64,000 bases of DNA from Babesia bovis T2Bo (lineage: Eukaryota; Apicomplexa; Aconoidasida; Piroplasmida; Babesiidae), in assembly GCF_000165395.2 (NCBI RefSeq), contig NC_010575.1, forward strand, positions 1,597,001 through 1,661,000, written 5' to 3'. The translations under genes and the position numbers were made by a program. The notes under the pieces were generated by a model. It was given only the letters and a program-made list of their open reading frames with translations. It searched no databases and was not told the DNA's origin. Positions 22,729-32,905 of this stretch are shown here, in pieces. Each line of letters starts with the position of its first letter. Position 1 is the first letter of the stretch.

Positions 22729-23119
22729 ATTGAACGTAGTCTCACGCATACATATTAGTATACCGGGTACTAAATATGTATCTGTTTAACTCACCGAACG
22801 GCATATTGTTTTGTATATTTTAACGTTGTTTGTCGGCAATCACCGTAAACATGAGTACATGTTGCCAAGAATGCGGAGCGCATACTTCGAACCCAGAGGA
22901 ACGAAACATGTATAGCGTTTGCGTGTTGATGCCATCACAGTTCCACCAAGCCCGGTATAGTAACTTATGGAGCCACCATTCGAAGTTTAAAAGAGCATAA
23001 GATGTATATGGAGTTATTAATTCACGGAACTCTTGTCACATGTGTCTTGCCATATAGACAGCTTCTGGTTTGAAGCTGGTAACTGTCACACAATGAAGCG
23101 ATAATAGCCACCACGTCTC
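22729..23119. other. intergenic stretch before repeat copy 2
   Basis: 391 bp without a supported gene. It does not resemble the 170 bp that separates the first Tpr-related gene from repeat copy 1. Confidence 0.5.
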
Positions 23120-23745
23120 CCCCTTACATTTTTGTATAGAATCCGGCGACGCGCGTGCCACTCCTGTGGTTGAACCACAACAACACTGCTAATATATAGT
23201 AGCTGCATGGGATAGCTTAGGTGGGCCACTGCCGTGGCCACATACGCGACACACTATAGCAACAACACACATTAAATCAATAACATGGGCTGGCACATAC
23301 AGAGGTATATCGCCAAGGCAGGGAGAGCCATCAATCCACTCGTATGGCGGCGCGCGTGGAAGGACAACGAGGGCAAGCAATTCAACCACGTGGCGGCCAA
23401 ACTCGCCGATCAACTCAACAACGAAATTGCACAAATAGCAAGAGTATCGCAATATAGACACTGGTGGTGGGCGAACCCACTTGGAGCTGGACTCGTATGC
23501 TACGGTGTATACAAGTTCTGGTACATGTCGTACATGGCACACAAGCAGCGCACAGGTAACTTGGCTTCTTGGTTCACTAACACATGTACAGTGGCACAAG
23601 TAGTAGCACATGCCTATGGACAGGGTGGACAGTGGCTCAACCCAGTACCAAAGTGATGGAGTACCAGGAAGCAACTGAGTCGGAGGATGAGCGCCTGCTA
23701 CAGCAGGAGCTAAGGGCCATAGCCATTTGTAATTATAATGATTCA
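23120..23745. repeat. direct repeat, copy 2 (about 626 bp)
   Basis: Partner of 17290-17915. Here the repeat end falls inside an intact gene (the AN1-type finger at 23656-23907), so this copy looks like the parent and copy 1 the truncated duplicate. Confidence 0.97.
23285..23656 (+). CDS. 123-residue protein, unknown (repeat copy 2)
   Basis: Same sequence as the ORF at 17455-17826: basic N-terminus, one membrane segment near residues 60-80 and a polar tail. Its TGA overlaps the ATG of the AN1-type gene by one base. In a eukaryote this means either a two-ORF transcript, an unrecognised splice joining the two, or that only one of the ORFs is used. A GT-AG stretch of 29 bp at 23626-23654 would fuse the frames, but it is shorter than any intron seen here. 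Function unknown. Confidence 0.55.
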   Translation: MGWHIQRYIAKAGRAINPLVWRRAWKDNEGKQFNHVAAKLADQLNNEIAQIARVSQYRHWWWANPLGAGLVCYGVYKFWYMSYMAHKQRTGNLASWFTNTCTVAQVVAHAYGQGGQWLNPVPK

Positions 23746-23907
23746 TCAACTGGGAGAATATGCTCCGCCGATATTAGAATGGTAGGCCATAATTGCAAAT
23801 ACTGCAAGAAGCGATTTTGTATGAAACACCTACTTCCAGAAATACATGGATGTAGCACCAAAGCACCTAAATTAAACAAACACGGTAGAGTTAAGAAAAG
23901 TCGTTAA
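23656..23907 (+). CDS. small AN1-type zinc-finger protein
   Basis: 83 residues. An acidic N-terminus (ATESEDERLLQQEL) is followed by a zinc-finger region with CSADIRMVGHNCKYCKKRFC and then MKHLLPEIHGC, the Cys/His pattern of AN1-like fingers, and a basic lysine-rich tail. AN1 fingers commonly bind ubiquitin or act in stress responses; that role is known of the family and not shown here. The last 17 bp overlap the 3' end of the DEAD-box gene on the other strand. Confidence 0.7.
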   Translation: MEYQEATESEDERLLQQELRAIAICNYNDSSTGRICSADIRMVGHNCKYCKKRFCMKHLLPEIHGCSTKAPKLNKHGRVKKSR

Positions 23908-26364
23908 AGTTATTGTAAAATTCTCTGCCTCTACGTTTTGGGTTTAGTTTAACGTATTTGACGTCAGTCGATTTATCTAATCTCGTGTTGTGGCCTTCCC
24001 ACATAGAGGCTTCAGCCGATAGTGTTCCAGTATGCTTTAACATATGTCCCTTCTCCGGTATCCCAGAGTTACTAGGTTCCTTCAGTGGAGTGTGCTCGCA
24101 TGGATACTGGCCACCATCGCCTATCTGACGATCACTTGTATTCCTTAAAATATCCAGTTGTTTGTTATTGGTGTCTACCCTCTTTCCTGGTGATTTCTGC
24201 CGTTTAGATAAACTGCGTTTCCGAGATAGTAGATAATTAATCGGCAGGCGCATCTTATATGCTCTATAAATCTCTGAGGCTAGAAACCGTTCCTTAGTAC
24301 TGACCAGCCCCGTGATTATCTTCGGGTCACCCTTGTTGCGATGTAAAAAGGTAGTTGCATTAGTAGGGAAGCTGAAGTGGATCACATGATCAGGGCGCAG
24401 CACAATGCCTCGGGTTAATAGGTCAGTGGCCACCAGTATGGAGACCTCCTCGGACTTGAAGGTCTCCAAAATGGCTAACCTAGTAACCAAGCTTGACCTG
24501 CTATGAAATGATAATACGGGCCACGACTCATTACGTAAAAGCTCTGTTATCTTCCGCACTTCATCCAAGCTGCTAGCATATATCAATGTCTTGGGATAGG
24601 GGCTCTTCACCAAGGTCTCCACCAGTTGGCGCAACCTCGAGTCAAAAGTATCGCTAGCCTGAATGAAGCGCAATTCACCTGACCCTAACAAGTGATTATA
24701 TCCACTAGAAACAAGACAACTTGTGCTGAAGCGCTCGTATAACATCGATCCGGCCGTCTGCATACCACCATAGTTCAACGTAGACGCTACTTTGACAAAC
24801 TGACATGGTGCTATAGTCTTAGTCCTGGGTTTCCGGAAATTCACTAACGGATGGTATGTTTTGGGCCTGGGCCTTAGCATGGAGCACAACTCCATCATAG
24901 CACTCCTGCTTGCATTGTTCTCCAGTAGCATATCAACTTCATCAAATACAACGCATGCCGGCATCACGCCGTGATTACGTGATGCCAGCATGTCATTTAG
25001 GAACAGTTGTGGAGTCGTCACCACGATATCGCAACTTCCGTACCTAACATATATCAAGAACGTATACAACAACCTACTGTATCACTGGGTGTATCATAAT
25101 CGGTCGTTTTGCATACTCGACACTTCGGGGTACAAGTCCATCAACGCCATACGATGCTAGCCCATCGGCCGTTATAAGTCCATTAGGGCAATGTGGTCCC
25201 GTGATCTCAATACCCGGCTTGCCCGCACTCAATCTACCATGGGATACGCAGTCATTGGATCTAACCTTCACAGTCCTGGAGTGGACTCTAGCTCTGTTAA
25301 TAGGAATCATCTGTAAAGTAGTCTCGGCTATGTTAACAGTTGGGACGTTTTCCAGCATCTTCTGTTCATCCTCGTGACTTAGTTGTATCTTTGTTGGTCC
25401 TTCTTGTAGGTAGTGTAAAGTATGCATAGATGGGAATAACGGCTGGGTCACAACCTCATTAGGGTAGTCAACGGGTTTGTGGCTATCCTTTACGGGTACC
25501 GAATGCAATTGAGTTAAGGTCTGGATAGACAGTCGACCCAAAGGGTCGATAGTCCTCAACTCGGAAATCACCTGTGCCACCAAATCCTTGTTCGGCACAA
25601 CTATGACGCAGCACCTTACCGAACCCAGTGGGTTGGCCATCAGCGCCCGGAATATGGAATTACGCGAACGGCGTCCCCAAAGCTTTCGTGATATGATTGG
25701 CAGCCATTTGGCATGTCGACGTATCTGGCGCGGGTCAACCTTATAGAGGGTATCCACTAGCTTCTCAGTAGTGCTATTGGATTCCAATGCTTGCGTTGCA
25801 GATGCCTGTAACTCCTTAGGGTCGTTATACACGTCTCTGATTGACCTTGTTAGCATAGCGTGAGGCACTTTCCTGGAGTATCCAAGGGCATTCATACGTA
25901 TGCGATCATCTTCTACACCGGTACCACCATTGCGTAGCTGCAGGTCCTCCAATAAATCGTGAATGTTGTAGATATTGTTGACTATCGGCAGCAAATACGC
26001 CAAAGTCTTGCCAGAACCTGGATTTAATATTAAGTGCCAATTATGACGTACCTATGGGAGCATGCAAGGTTACATCCTTGCCACTAAGTATGGTCATGTA
26101 GGCTGACTCCTGGATAGAATTTAGCTGTGATATTCCATGGTTCCTTAACAGCGCCAAACGTAAAAGTGGATGCAAGTTTATCTTGCTCCTATAAGATTGC
26201 AGATCAGTAGACAAATCGATTGCGTCATCGACATGACCCGGTTGCGACTCAGTCGGCCGGTTAACCGGAACTGCCCCGCGACGGTAGCCATGTATAAGAG
26301 GACGGCTCACAAAACTACCACATGACAGCCTATCGTAGACCGACAGAGGCACCCTTCGTGCCAT
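23891..26364 (-). CDS. DEAD-box-like RNA helicase, degenerate
   Basis: Exons 26364-26052, 26017-25078 and 25043-23891 (two 34-bp introns), 801 residues. It is an SF2 helicase with a Q-motif-like region (HGISQLNSIQESAYMTIL), Walker A APIGSGKT (about 102-109), motif II as DEVD (about 452-455) instead of DEAD, a motif III-like VASTLN, motif IV TLIYASS and motif V ATDLLTRGIVL. The place of motif VI (HRxGRxxR) reads HRNKGDPK, so the arginine finger is absent or altered. An insert of about 250 residues separates motifs I and II. The N-terminus is basic and could be a transit peptide. RNA remodelling in an organelle is plausible; catalytic competence is uncertain. Confidence 0.85.
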
Positions 26365-26591
26365 CTATAGTTTACTAATGTCACCGGGAACATAACCTAG
26401 CATCCATGTAATACAATGCACAGACAGTAAACAAGTATCATATATTTGCATACTATTGTATATCAGTCTAGGTGTAGTATAGAAACAACTTTATTATCCC
26501 GTATACAGGATATAACTAAGGAATCCTGAGGGCAGCCTTAGCAACACAGCCACCAACTCTTAAAAACACGTACACATTTGATGTTTCCCAG
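26365..26591. promoter_or_regulatory. shared upstream region, helicase and zinc-motif protein
   Basis: A 227-bp gap between divergent start codons; both promoters are inferred to lie here from orientation alone. Confidence 0.4.
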
Positions 26592-26963
26592 ATGAATATT
26601 ACATCGCAGCTATCGCATTACATATGTAAGGCGTGTAAACGCAGTATAACGCACAAACTAGCCGTTAACCTAATCGCAGAAAGGATATACCAACCGAGTG
26701 TTGAAAAACATAATGCACATGATAATGGCAACAATAAGGATAGTGGAAACCCCTCAGAAACGCACATAGAAGAGAAACATCGTGCGACATTGCAGCAACA
26801 ACTGTACGGACCCGTCACTCCATGGATGATCAAGCAAAGTGATATTCCATTACATAACAACTTTGCCAAAATGGCAACGATGTTGAATAGAGGAAGGTGC
26901 CCATGCCCTTATTGCAACTCTAAGGGTACCTGGGTAAATGGTAAAGAAGCAGGTTGTCGCTGA
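26592..26963 (+). CDS. small protein with two CxxC motifs, unknown
   Basis: 123 residues. It has YICKACKRSI near the N-terminus and RCPCPYCNSKGTW near the C-terminus, so a zinc ribbon formed by two CxxC knuckles is plausible. Between them is a polar Asn/His/Glu-rich linker. The WMIKQSDIPLHNNFAKMATM stretch is helical. No family recognised. It is divergent from the helicase gene. Confidence 0.6.
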   Translation: MNITSQLSHYICKACKRSITHKLAVNLIAERIYQPSVEKHNAHDNGNNKDSGNPSETHIEEKHRATLQQQLYGPVTPWMIKQSDIPLHNNFAKMATMLNRGRCPCPYCNSKGTWVNGKEAGCR

Positions 26964-27034
26964 ATTTCATCACGTTTTCACCTTCAAAAAGCACCTGGAA
27001 AAAATAGTCACACACAATCATTCCATCAATCAAA

Positions 27035-27770
27035 ATGGCCGATCTTATGCACATAGTGGACAAATTACGTGAAGCCGCTGCGCAGGCTAAAAGGGAATGT
27101 GACTCTCAGATTGACCAGGCACTAACCCGTATGTCCAAGTGAGTACCTCCCGTTACCCAATGACACAACCCAGAAAAGCAAAGGATAACATAACTGCCCA
27201 AAGGTAGCTATATTTACTGTTAAGACAGCACGATCCCAGGGACAAACAGTTACAACTGCGTAAAAAGGCTATAGACAATGAAGACAAGGAACAATTAGCC
27301 CAAAAGAAAGAGGTCTTAATCCTGCATTATGTTAATTTGGCACAGATTGAAGTTAATATAAAGCAGTTTGAGAATTTGAAAAGGTCGTTAATCGGTTTAT
27401 TGGAAACCCATCGCACCAAGCAGAAGGTATGAATGAGATGCATTACCTGCTGTTTCAGCATGATTACTTATGTATCTAAATTAACACAGGAATTCAATGA
27501 ACGTATCAATGACCTAATAACCAAAAACAACAGGATAAAACTGAAGAAAGGTAATCGATGGCCTTTATAGGCATATAACCTGCAGATAAAGCCACAGCCG
27601 ATGAAATGGCAGGACTCCGCAATAAACTTGATAAAAAACTAGCCCAGGTGAGTATCCATAGAGTTTATACATGGATCCCATAGAAAGTTAACCATTGCAA
27701 GTGTCTCATGCTGAGGGATGACGAAACCCTGGTGAAAATACATCACATGCTCACAGGCCATGATACATAA
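27035..27770 (+). CDS. coiled-coil protein, five exons, unknown
   Basis: Reconstructed exons: 27035-27138, 27240-27426, 27490-27550, 27586-27647 and 27702-27770, giving 160 residues. The introns are 101, 63, 35 and 54 bp. The product is almost entirely predicted coiled coil, rich in Lys, Glu, Gln and Leu (for example QLQLRKKAIDNEDKEQLAQK and FNERINDLITKNNRIKLKK), with no membrane segment and a short tail ending in LTGHDT. No family is recognised. A structural or complex-scaffold role is the only inference possible. If the last intron is not removed, the protein would end earlier after about 12 different residues. Confidence 0.65.
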
Positions 27771-28172
27771 CATCTCATGTAATGGGCCACAACTTGTAAA
27801 ACAGATCTACGTCATCAAAAAAAAGTTATGTAGACGCTATATATATATATATATATCCATTTGTTGATACACATACAAAAGGAACAGCCCAAAACGTAAG
27901 GAGCTAGATGACCAAAGTAATGGTAATCCCTTGCTTAAACGACAACAAACCTATACGATAACATATCATAGGTCAAAGCGTCACTTTCTATAGATCCCAG
28001 TGCCAATATAACAAAGAATCAGCGACAAAGAATTGATACAATGGCCATGTGTAAACATGAATCGTAGTGTGTTGGGGGCAAGTTCGGCTAGGAGGCCTGA
28101 CGGCCCAAAGTGTCATCATATATACACACACCAAGGTGTTTTGGAATTTTAATCAACCCTGATCGCAGCAGG
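27771..28172. other. intergenic stretch, no gene seen
   Basis: 402 bp, AT-rich, holding a short AT dinucleotide run at 27839-27856 and otherwise nothing recognisable. It should contain the promoter of the EF-hand protein gene. Confidence 0.5.
27839..27856. repeat. AT dinucleotide run (AT)9
   Basis: Eighteen bases of pure AT alternation in the intergenic region. A similar AT run lies in the second intron of the Rab5ip-like gene near 48372. Confidence 0.9.
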
Positions 28173-29054
28173 ATGCAGTCGTTGTCGTATGTGTTCATGG
28201 TCATTGCCCTGGCCAGCCGTGCTACGGCATGGATGTTTGACGAAAAGGATGGCAACGGGGCCGATGAACACCCAGAAGGGCTTACCAGGGAACAGGTAGA
28301 TGCTCGTATGGTCAAGCTGTTCAACATTATCGATGAAAACAAGGATGGTGAAGTTACATCAACCGAGTTGGAGAAGTTCAACAGCCGCAACCTCCAGCGC
28401 GTGCAAAACATGCAACTGGAACAGGAAATGCAGATGATGGACAAAAACAAGGATGGTTTCGTGGATTTCGAGGAGATTAGCATAAGCTTCCCCCCGGAAG
28501 CTGGTACTCCAGAGGACTTCATGGAAGGTCTACAACGTAGATTCAACGTTGCCGACAAGGACGGTAACGGCAAGCTGAACAAGACTGAGGTCTACATACT
28601 GCTTAACCCAGCTCATGATGAATCGATGTTAGACTTGGAAGTCAAGGATATCATGCTAACTCATGATAAGAACGGTGATGGACTCATTTCAATAGAGGAA
28701 TACCTATCATCCAAGCCTGAAGAGGAGCAAGATGATGAATTCCTTGAAGCTGAGTTCAAGCCCTTTGATCTGAACAACGATGGATTGCTTTCCATCCTCG
28801 AGATTATCGCCGCATTTAAAGAGGAGGCTAGGGACACGCTTGAGACCAACCTAGAGGACGTCATAGCCATCATTGGTGAGGGACCAATAGATTTTGCCAC
28901 ATGGAACAAACATGCTTTGGAACTGTCCACTAGCTCTATTACAGACCACGGGGAGCTCTTGAGGCATCCGGAGGATTACGACATTGACTTGGCTGCTGAC
29001 ACCCGTGAGCGCAAGGGTCAAGACACTGCTGGCTACTCGAACACCGAGCTTTGA
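28173..29054 (+). CDS. ER lumenal EF-hand protein (CREC/ERC-like)
   Basis: 293 residues from the ATG at 28173, chosen because it begins a signal peptide (MQSLSYVFMVIALASRATAW). Five EF-hand loops are visible in order: DENKDGEVTSTE, DKNKDGFVDFEE, DKDGNGKLNKTE, DKNGDGLISIEE and DLNNDGLLSILE. This layout matches the CREC family (reticulocalbin, calumenin) and the apicomplexan ERC protein, which buffer calcium in the ER and can influence egress signalling. The C-terminus is SNTEL, close to but not the same as the HDEL/IDEL retrieval signal. Single exon. Confidence 0.85.
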   Translation: MQSLSYVFMVIALASRATAWMFDEKDGNGADEHPEGLTREQVDARMVKLFNIIDENKDGEVTSTELEKFNSRNLQRVQNMQLEQEMQMMDKNKDGFVDFEEISISFPPEAGTPEDFMEGLQRRFNVADKDGNGKLNKTEVYILLNPAHDESMLDLEVKDIMLTHDKNGDGLISIEEYLSSKPEEEQDDEFLEAEFKPFDLNNDGLLSILEIIAAFKEEARDTLETNLEDVIAIIGEGPIDFATWNKHALELSTSSITDHGELLRHPEDYDIDLAADTRERKGQDTAGYSNTEL

Positions 29055-29208
29055 GTCGTGACTTAACAAACACTGTATTAATGTCACGTATTGAGTGCTA
29101 TGACCCAGTATAGTGGGACCTAAAGTGCTTATATAGTACCAGTTATATCCATGATGTGATACACGTTAACACTACAGTGTATGTATAATAGCACCAATGA
29201 TATTAAGA

Positions 29209-30151
29209 TCAGTTGCGGCTAGCGCGAGCAAGCCTATCAGCACGGTCCTCAATGATGCCCTTCTTGATACCGCGCTCCTTAGGAAGCGACACGTAGTTGT
29301 TCGTACCGACACCAATCACGAACACGTTAGAGCAACGAGTGCAGAAGTTGTTGCCAAGCTCATCGCGAACGTGAATGAGGTCGAAACTACCAGGGTGCCT
29401 CTCCTTGTGAACGATAGTACCAACACGACCCTGGTTGTGGCCACCAGTAATCATCACCAAGTTACCAACCTCAAATTTGAAAAACTCAAGGACCTTACCG
29501 GTCTCGAGGTCAATGCGCAAAGAGTCACCGGGCTTAACGTCAGGGTGAACAAAACGGATTGTGCGACCGTCGTGGGTCACAGCCATACCAACCTCCTTGG
29601 GGCCCAAAAAGGTCTTTATTACACGACACAATTTGTATGAGGCCTCCTCGGGAGTTATCTTGTGTGGAACGAAACGACCCTTGGTGTCGTACAAAAGACG
29701 GAAGTGCTCGTTAGTACGTTCAAGAGATACAACATCCATGAAACCGATAGGGTAAGTCATGTCAGTGCGCACTTTACCATCAATGCGAACAACCTTCTGC
29801 ATAACAATCAACTTCACCTCGTCGTAAGTCAAGGCATATTTCAGACGGTTACGAAGAAGAAGAATCAAGGGCAGGCACTCAGTCTTCTTGTGAGGACCTG
29901 GAGATGGCTTGGGAGCGTAACGACCGCTCAATTTGTCAAGCATCCAATGCGAAGGCGCATTGATACGCTTCATATGCTTCTTTACACCGCGACCCTACAA
30001 CACAGTTACGCCTAATGATAACAGACATCACGTATTACACACCAATCAAACGAAATAAAACAATGTACAATACATTAAGTCAGCGTAAAGGCAACATTAA
30101 GGCGATGAAATAGGCCAAAAACGTCATACACGGGAGTGCGGCACTTACCAT
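29209..30151 (-). CDS. RPS4: 40S ribosomal protein S4 (eS4)
   Basis: Two exons: 30151-30149 carries only the ATG, then a 154-bp intron (30148-29995), then 29994-29209. The joined product starts [20 protein letters not shown] and is 262 residues, the usual eS4 length. Typical blocks: [76 protein letters not shown] and [17 protein letters not shown]. It is a component of the small ribosomal subunit in the cytosol. A start codon isolated by an intron recalls the 5' introns common in ribosomal protein genes. Confidence 0.96.
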
Positions 30152-30969
30152 CTTGAACTATCGGCGTCGTTTCTCAATCAAACATCTGTAGAAAACACGC
30201 CAAACAACAAATGGCGATATGACAAATAGTCTAGTACAACGTTGAGTGATAATAAGCCACGGGAAAGCGAAAAAACAGTGGTCGCGTGATGGGGACCTGT
30301 TGGGCCTAACACTGCCTAGCCTATACCAAGACTCTCGCTAAACCAATGCTAGACCATTACATAAACATACCAATATACCGCCTATATATTATATCTTATC
30401 TAATAAAAGCTGGTGTATGCTAAGAACGAGATGCTATTATGCAGGTGGCATAGAAACACGCCCTTCCGCTGTACTGCAATGGACCGCGGTATAGTTACCG
30501 AGGTATAGCAACTCTAGAGCTACGGGATTGTGTAATAGAGTTATATTCATACTTTGGGGGTTCACTGTAGAACCTTTTTTAAGCACATTATGTCCAAGTT
30601 ACCCGTATTGCTAAGTGGCTATGCCGTTGTTCGTATTACTCCTCTGTAGTTCAATGGGATCAAATCAGTATTTCTCTATGTTCTATAAGGATTCTATGTT
30701 AAGCAATGTTCATGTTTGGTTAGGAATGGAATGTGTTATGTCCGTTCGATGGTCAAGCTCCCAGGGTAATGCAATCCATTAGGTCCCACATCAGCCTCAC
30801 TAGAATAATGTTTCACTCATAAATAACACAGTGTAGATGACTGAGTCACTATGTAGATTTGGCACTGCCATTCATACATTGATTACCATACACATTTGGT
30901 GTTCATGGACGTTGTTTTACAACGGATTCCACATATCAACCAGTTGAAGTACTGCAGAGAGTATGCGAA
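30152..30969. other. intergenic stretch between divergent genes
   Basis: 818 bp between the S4 start and the centrin start. No supported ORF. Near 30564-30580 a small inverted repeat (ggttc/gaacc) is followed by six T, which resembles a Pol III stop, but no RNA gene is recognised. Confidence 0.45.
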
Positions 30970-31620
30970 ATGGAATACGCAGATTCGTTTGCTTCTGATG
31001 CAGACGTGCCGCAAAAGGTAGTAGACAAGATACATAAGAACGTCCTTAACCCAGATCTTGAAAAGGAAGTAGAAGATGCATTCAACTTGTTTGACAGAGA
31101 TGGAGATGGGCATCTAACGGTATTTGAATGCCAAGCGGCATTCAGAGCGCTAAGACTAAACGCAAGTAGAGAAGCGGTATGTCATAGGGCCATGGAATCA
31201 CATACACATAGGTGAAAGCAATGTTTGCAGAAGCCAACAAAACAGACAACGATACACTCACGCTATACGATTTCAAGACACTAGTGATACAAGTTATCCA
31301 TAAACGTTATAACGCAGGAGAGGCTGCAAAGATATTCGCATTACTGGAAGACGGCACAGGTAGTTATCACGCAATAGAGATAAAAACTTCCCAGGCAAAA
31401 TTACAGCAGAAAGCATCAGAAACATCGTTGATGAATTAGGTAATACCAATATAAAGATAGTGACCACGTTACAGGGATGTCATTGGATGACAAACATATA
31501 CAGCTAATGATTGCAGAAGCAGCAAACGGCAAAAATTATGTCACATACGAACTATTCAGAAAGGTACTCAAAATCGCATGGAGAGGTGGAATCAATGACG
31601 ATATTGATGATGAAGAATAA
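30970..31620 (+). CDS. centrin-like EF-hand protein
   Basis: Exons 30970-31176, 31212-31359, 31395-31439 and 31475-31620, with three introns of exactly 35 bp; 181 residues. It matches centrin/CDC31 along its length: NPDLEKEVEDAFNLFDRDGD in EF-hand 1, ALLEDGTGKITAESIRNIVD in EF-hand 3 and an acidic end. Only EF-hand 1 (DRDGDGHLTVFE) has a full set of calcium ligands; loops 2 to 4 (NKTDNDTLTLYD, EDGTGK, AANGKNYVTYE) are degenerate. Centrins act at centrosome-like centres and the nuclear envelope. Which centrin paralog this is, I cannot say. Confidence 0.85.
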
Positions 31621-32399
31621 TCTAAGTGCCGCCTCAAGGAGGCACATATATTCATCGCCGATACCAATTGTAACAATTTTCAATTACTAATACGACATAT
31701 AACACATTGGTGACGTAGATAACTAGAAATGGTGTCCAATAAATCAAACAGAAGCAGTGACTAGAGATATCCAAAGAATGCATGAATTAGATCCCAATAG
31801 GCCACACACCGACAATGACAGAGAGGGAATGTAATTAACAGTATCATAGTATAGGATCTGCATTTCTAAAAATCATGGAAATGACAGATGCCAAGAAGTA
31901 GCGATCCAATCTTTCAATCTTCCAATATCTGATACATAGGTCGAAAAGGACAACCATATCTTCATTACCGAAATAGGTATAAACTTAGGCCAAAATATAG
32001 GCCGTGTAAATTAACGAAAAGTATAAATGTGTATAGTATATATTAATCAATTAGTCAACGAAACTATATGTTGCCACGCTGTTTCAAGCATATACATGCC
32101 AATGCATTTTGTGGTTGAATGAAATCACAAAAACTTTGGCTACCGACGTAAATACCCGCTACAATTATTAATATTAAACGGGGTAAATACCCTGTAGAAA
32201 GGACAAGGAAGTGAACGCGTTGAGACGAAGATGAGCCTTGGAGAATAAGGTGCTGGAGAATTGGTGTTACGGATCCCGAAACAACTTGTTGTTTTTGAAA
32301 TATTATACTAAATCAATAAAGGCAACACGGAGGACTCGCAACCCCCTGCGGAGCCCTGCACCTGGATGCAACGTCGCGTTTAAGCACGTTCTCGTCCTC
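31621..32399. other. intergenic stretch, no gene seen
   Basis: Follows the centrin gene. Short inverted repeats are present (for example around 31627-31646), without a recognisable gene. Confidence 0.45.
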
Positions 32400-32585
32400 A
32401 TGTTCAATAGAATTGCTCCCACTGCAATTTTATGCTTCATTGCTGTCGGAGTATACTCCGTCGTTGTGCCTGCAGCGTCGAGCTGTGGCTTTCTGGGCTA
32501 TAAATCCAGTACAACGGTTATTCTAGGGAAGCAAAGCCAATACATAACGCAGCTATCGCCCTCAGTGTATCGAAAACAAAGTTAA
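32400..32585 (+). CDS. short ORF with signal peptide (possible first exon)
   Basis: From the ATG at 32400 the ORF gives 61 residues: a basic start, a hydrophobic core (APTAILCFIAVGVYSVVV) and a Ser/Thr/Tyr-rich, acid-poor tail. This looks like a signal peptide followed by transit-peptide-like sequence, as in the first exon of an apicoplast protein. A possible donor at 32634 (GTATGT) may belong to further exons, but I could not build a convincing continuation before 32906. It may be a small secreted protein or chance. Confidence 0.3.
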   Translation: MFNRIAPTAILCFIAVGVYSVVVPAASSCGFLGYKSSTTVILGKQSQYITQLSPSVYRKQS

Positions 32586-32905
32586 ACGCAACTAACGCAG
32601 TTCAAAAACTAGTCCAATCAAAGTAAATCTAAGGTATGTTACTTTACTATGGCCAAGATGTGTAATATAAGATTGCTGTATCGAGTAGTAGCTGCATTGG
32701 TGCGTCGATGTTATTGACGTTACTTTATCGTCAATAGCAAATGTGTATATGGTTTAGATGTGATTGTTACGTGATACTCACGTCTCTGTGTAATCTTGTT
32801 TCTGTTTGATTTGTTCAATGAAGTACTCCTGTGGCGTGTTCCTTGGTGTTGATATATCTATGACCTCGGCTGATATATATTACAGGCCAAAACATATATC
32901 CGAGA
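32586..32905. other. stretch upstream of the kinase gene
   Basis: About 320 bp. Scattered splice-like sites are seen, but no coding exon can be assigned. It should hold the kinase promoter. Confidence 0.35.
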
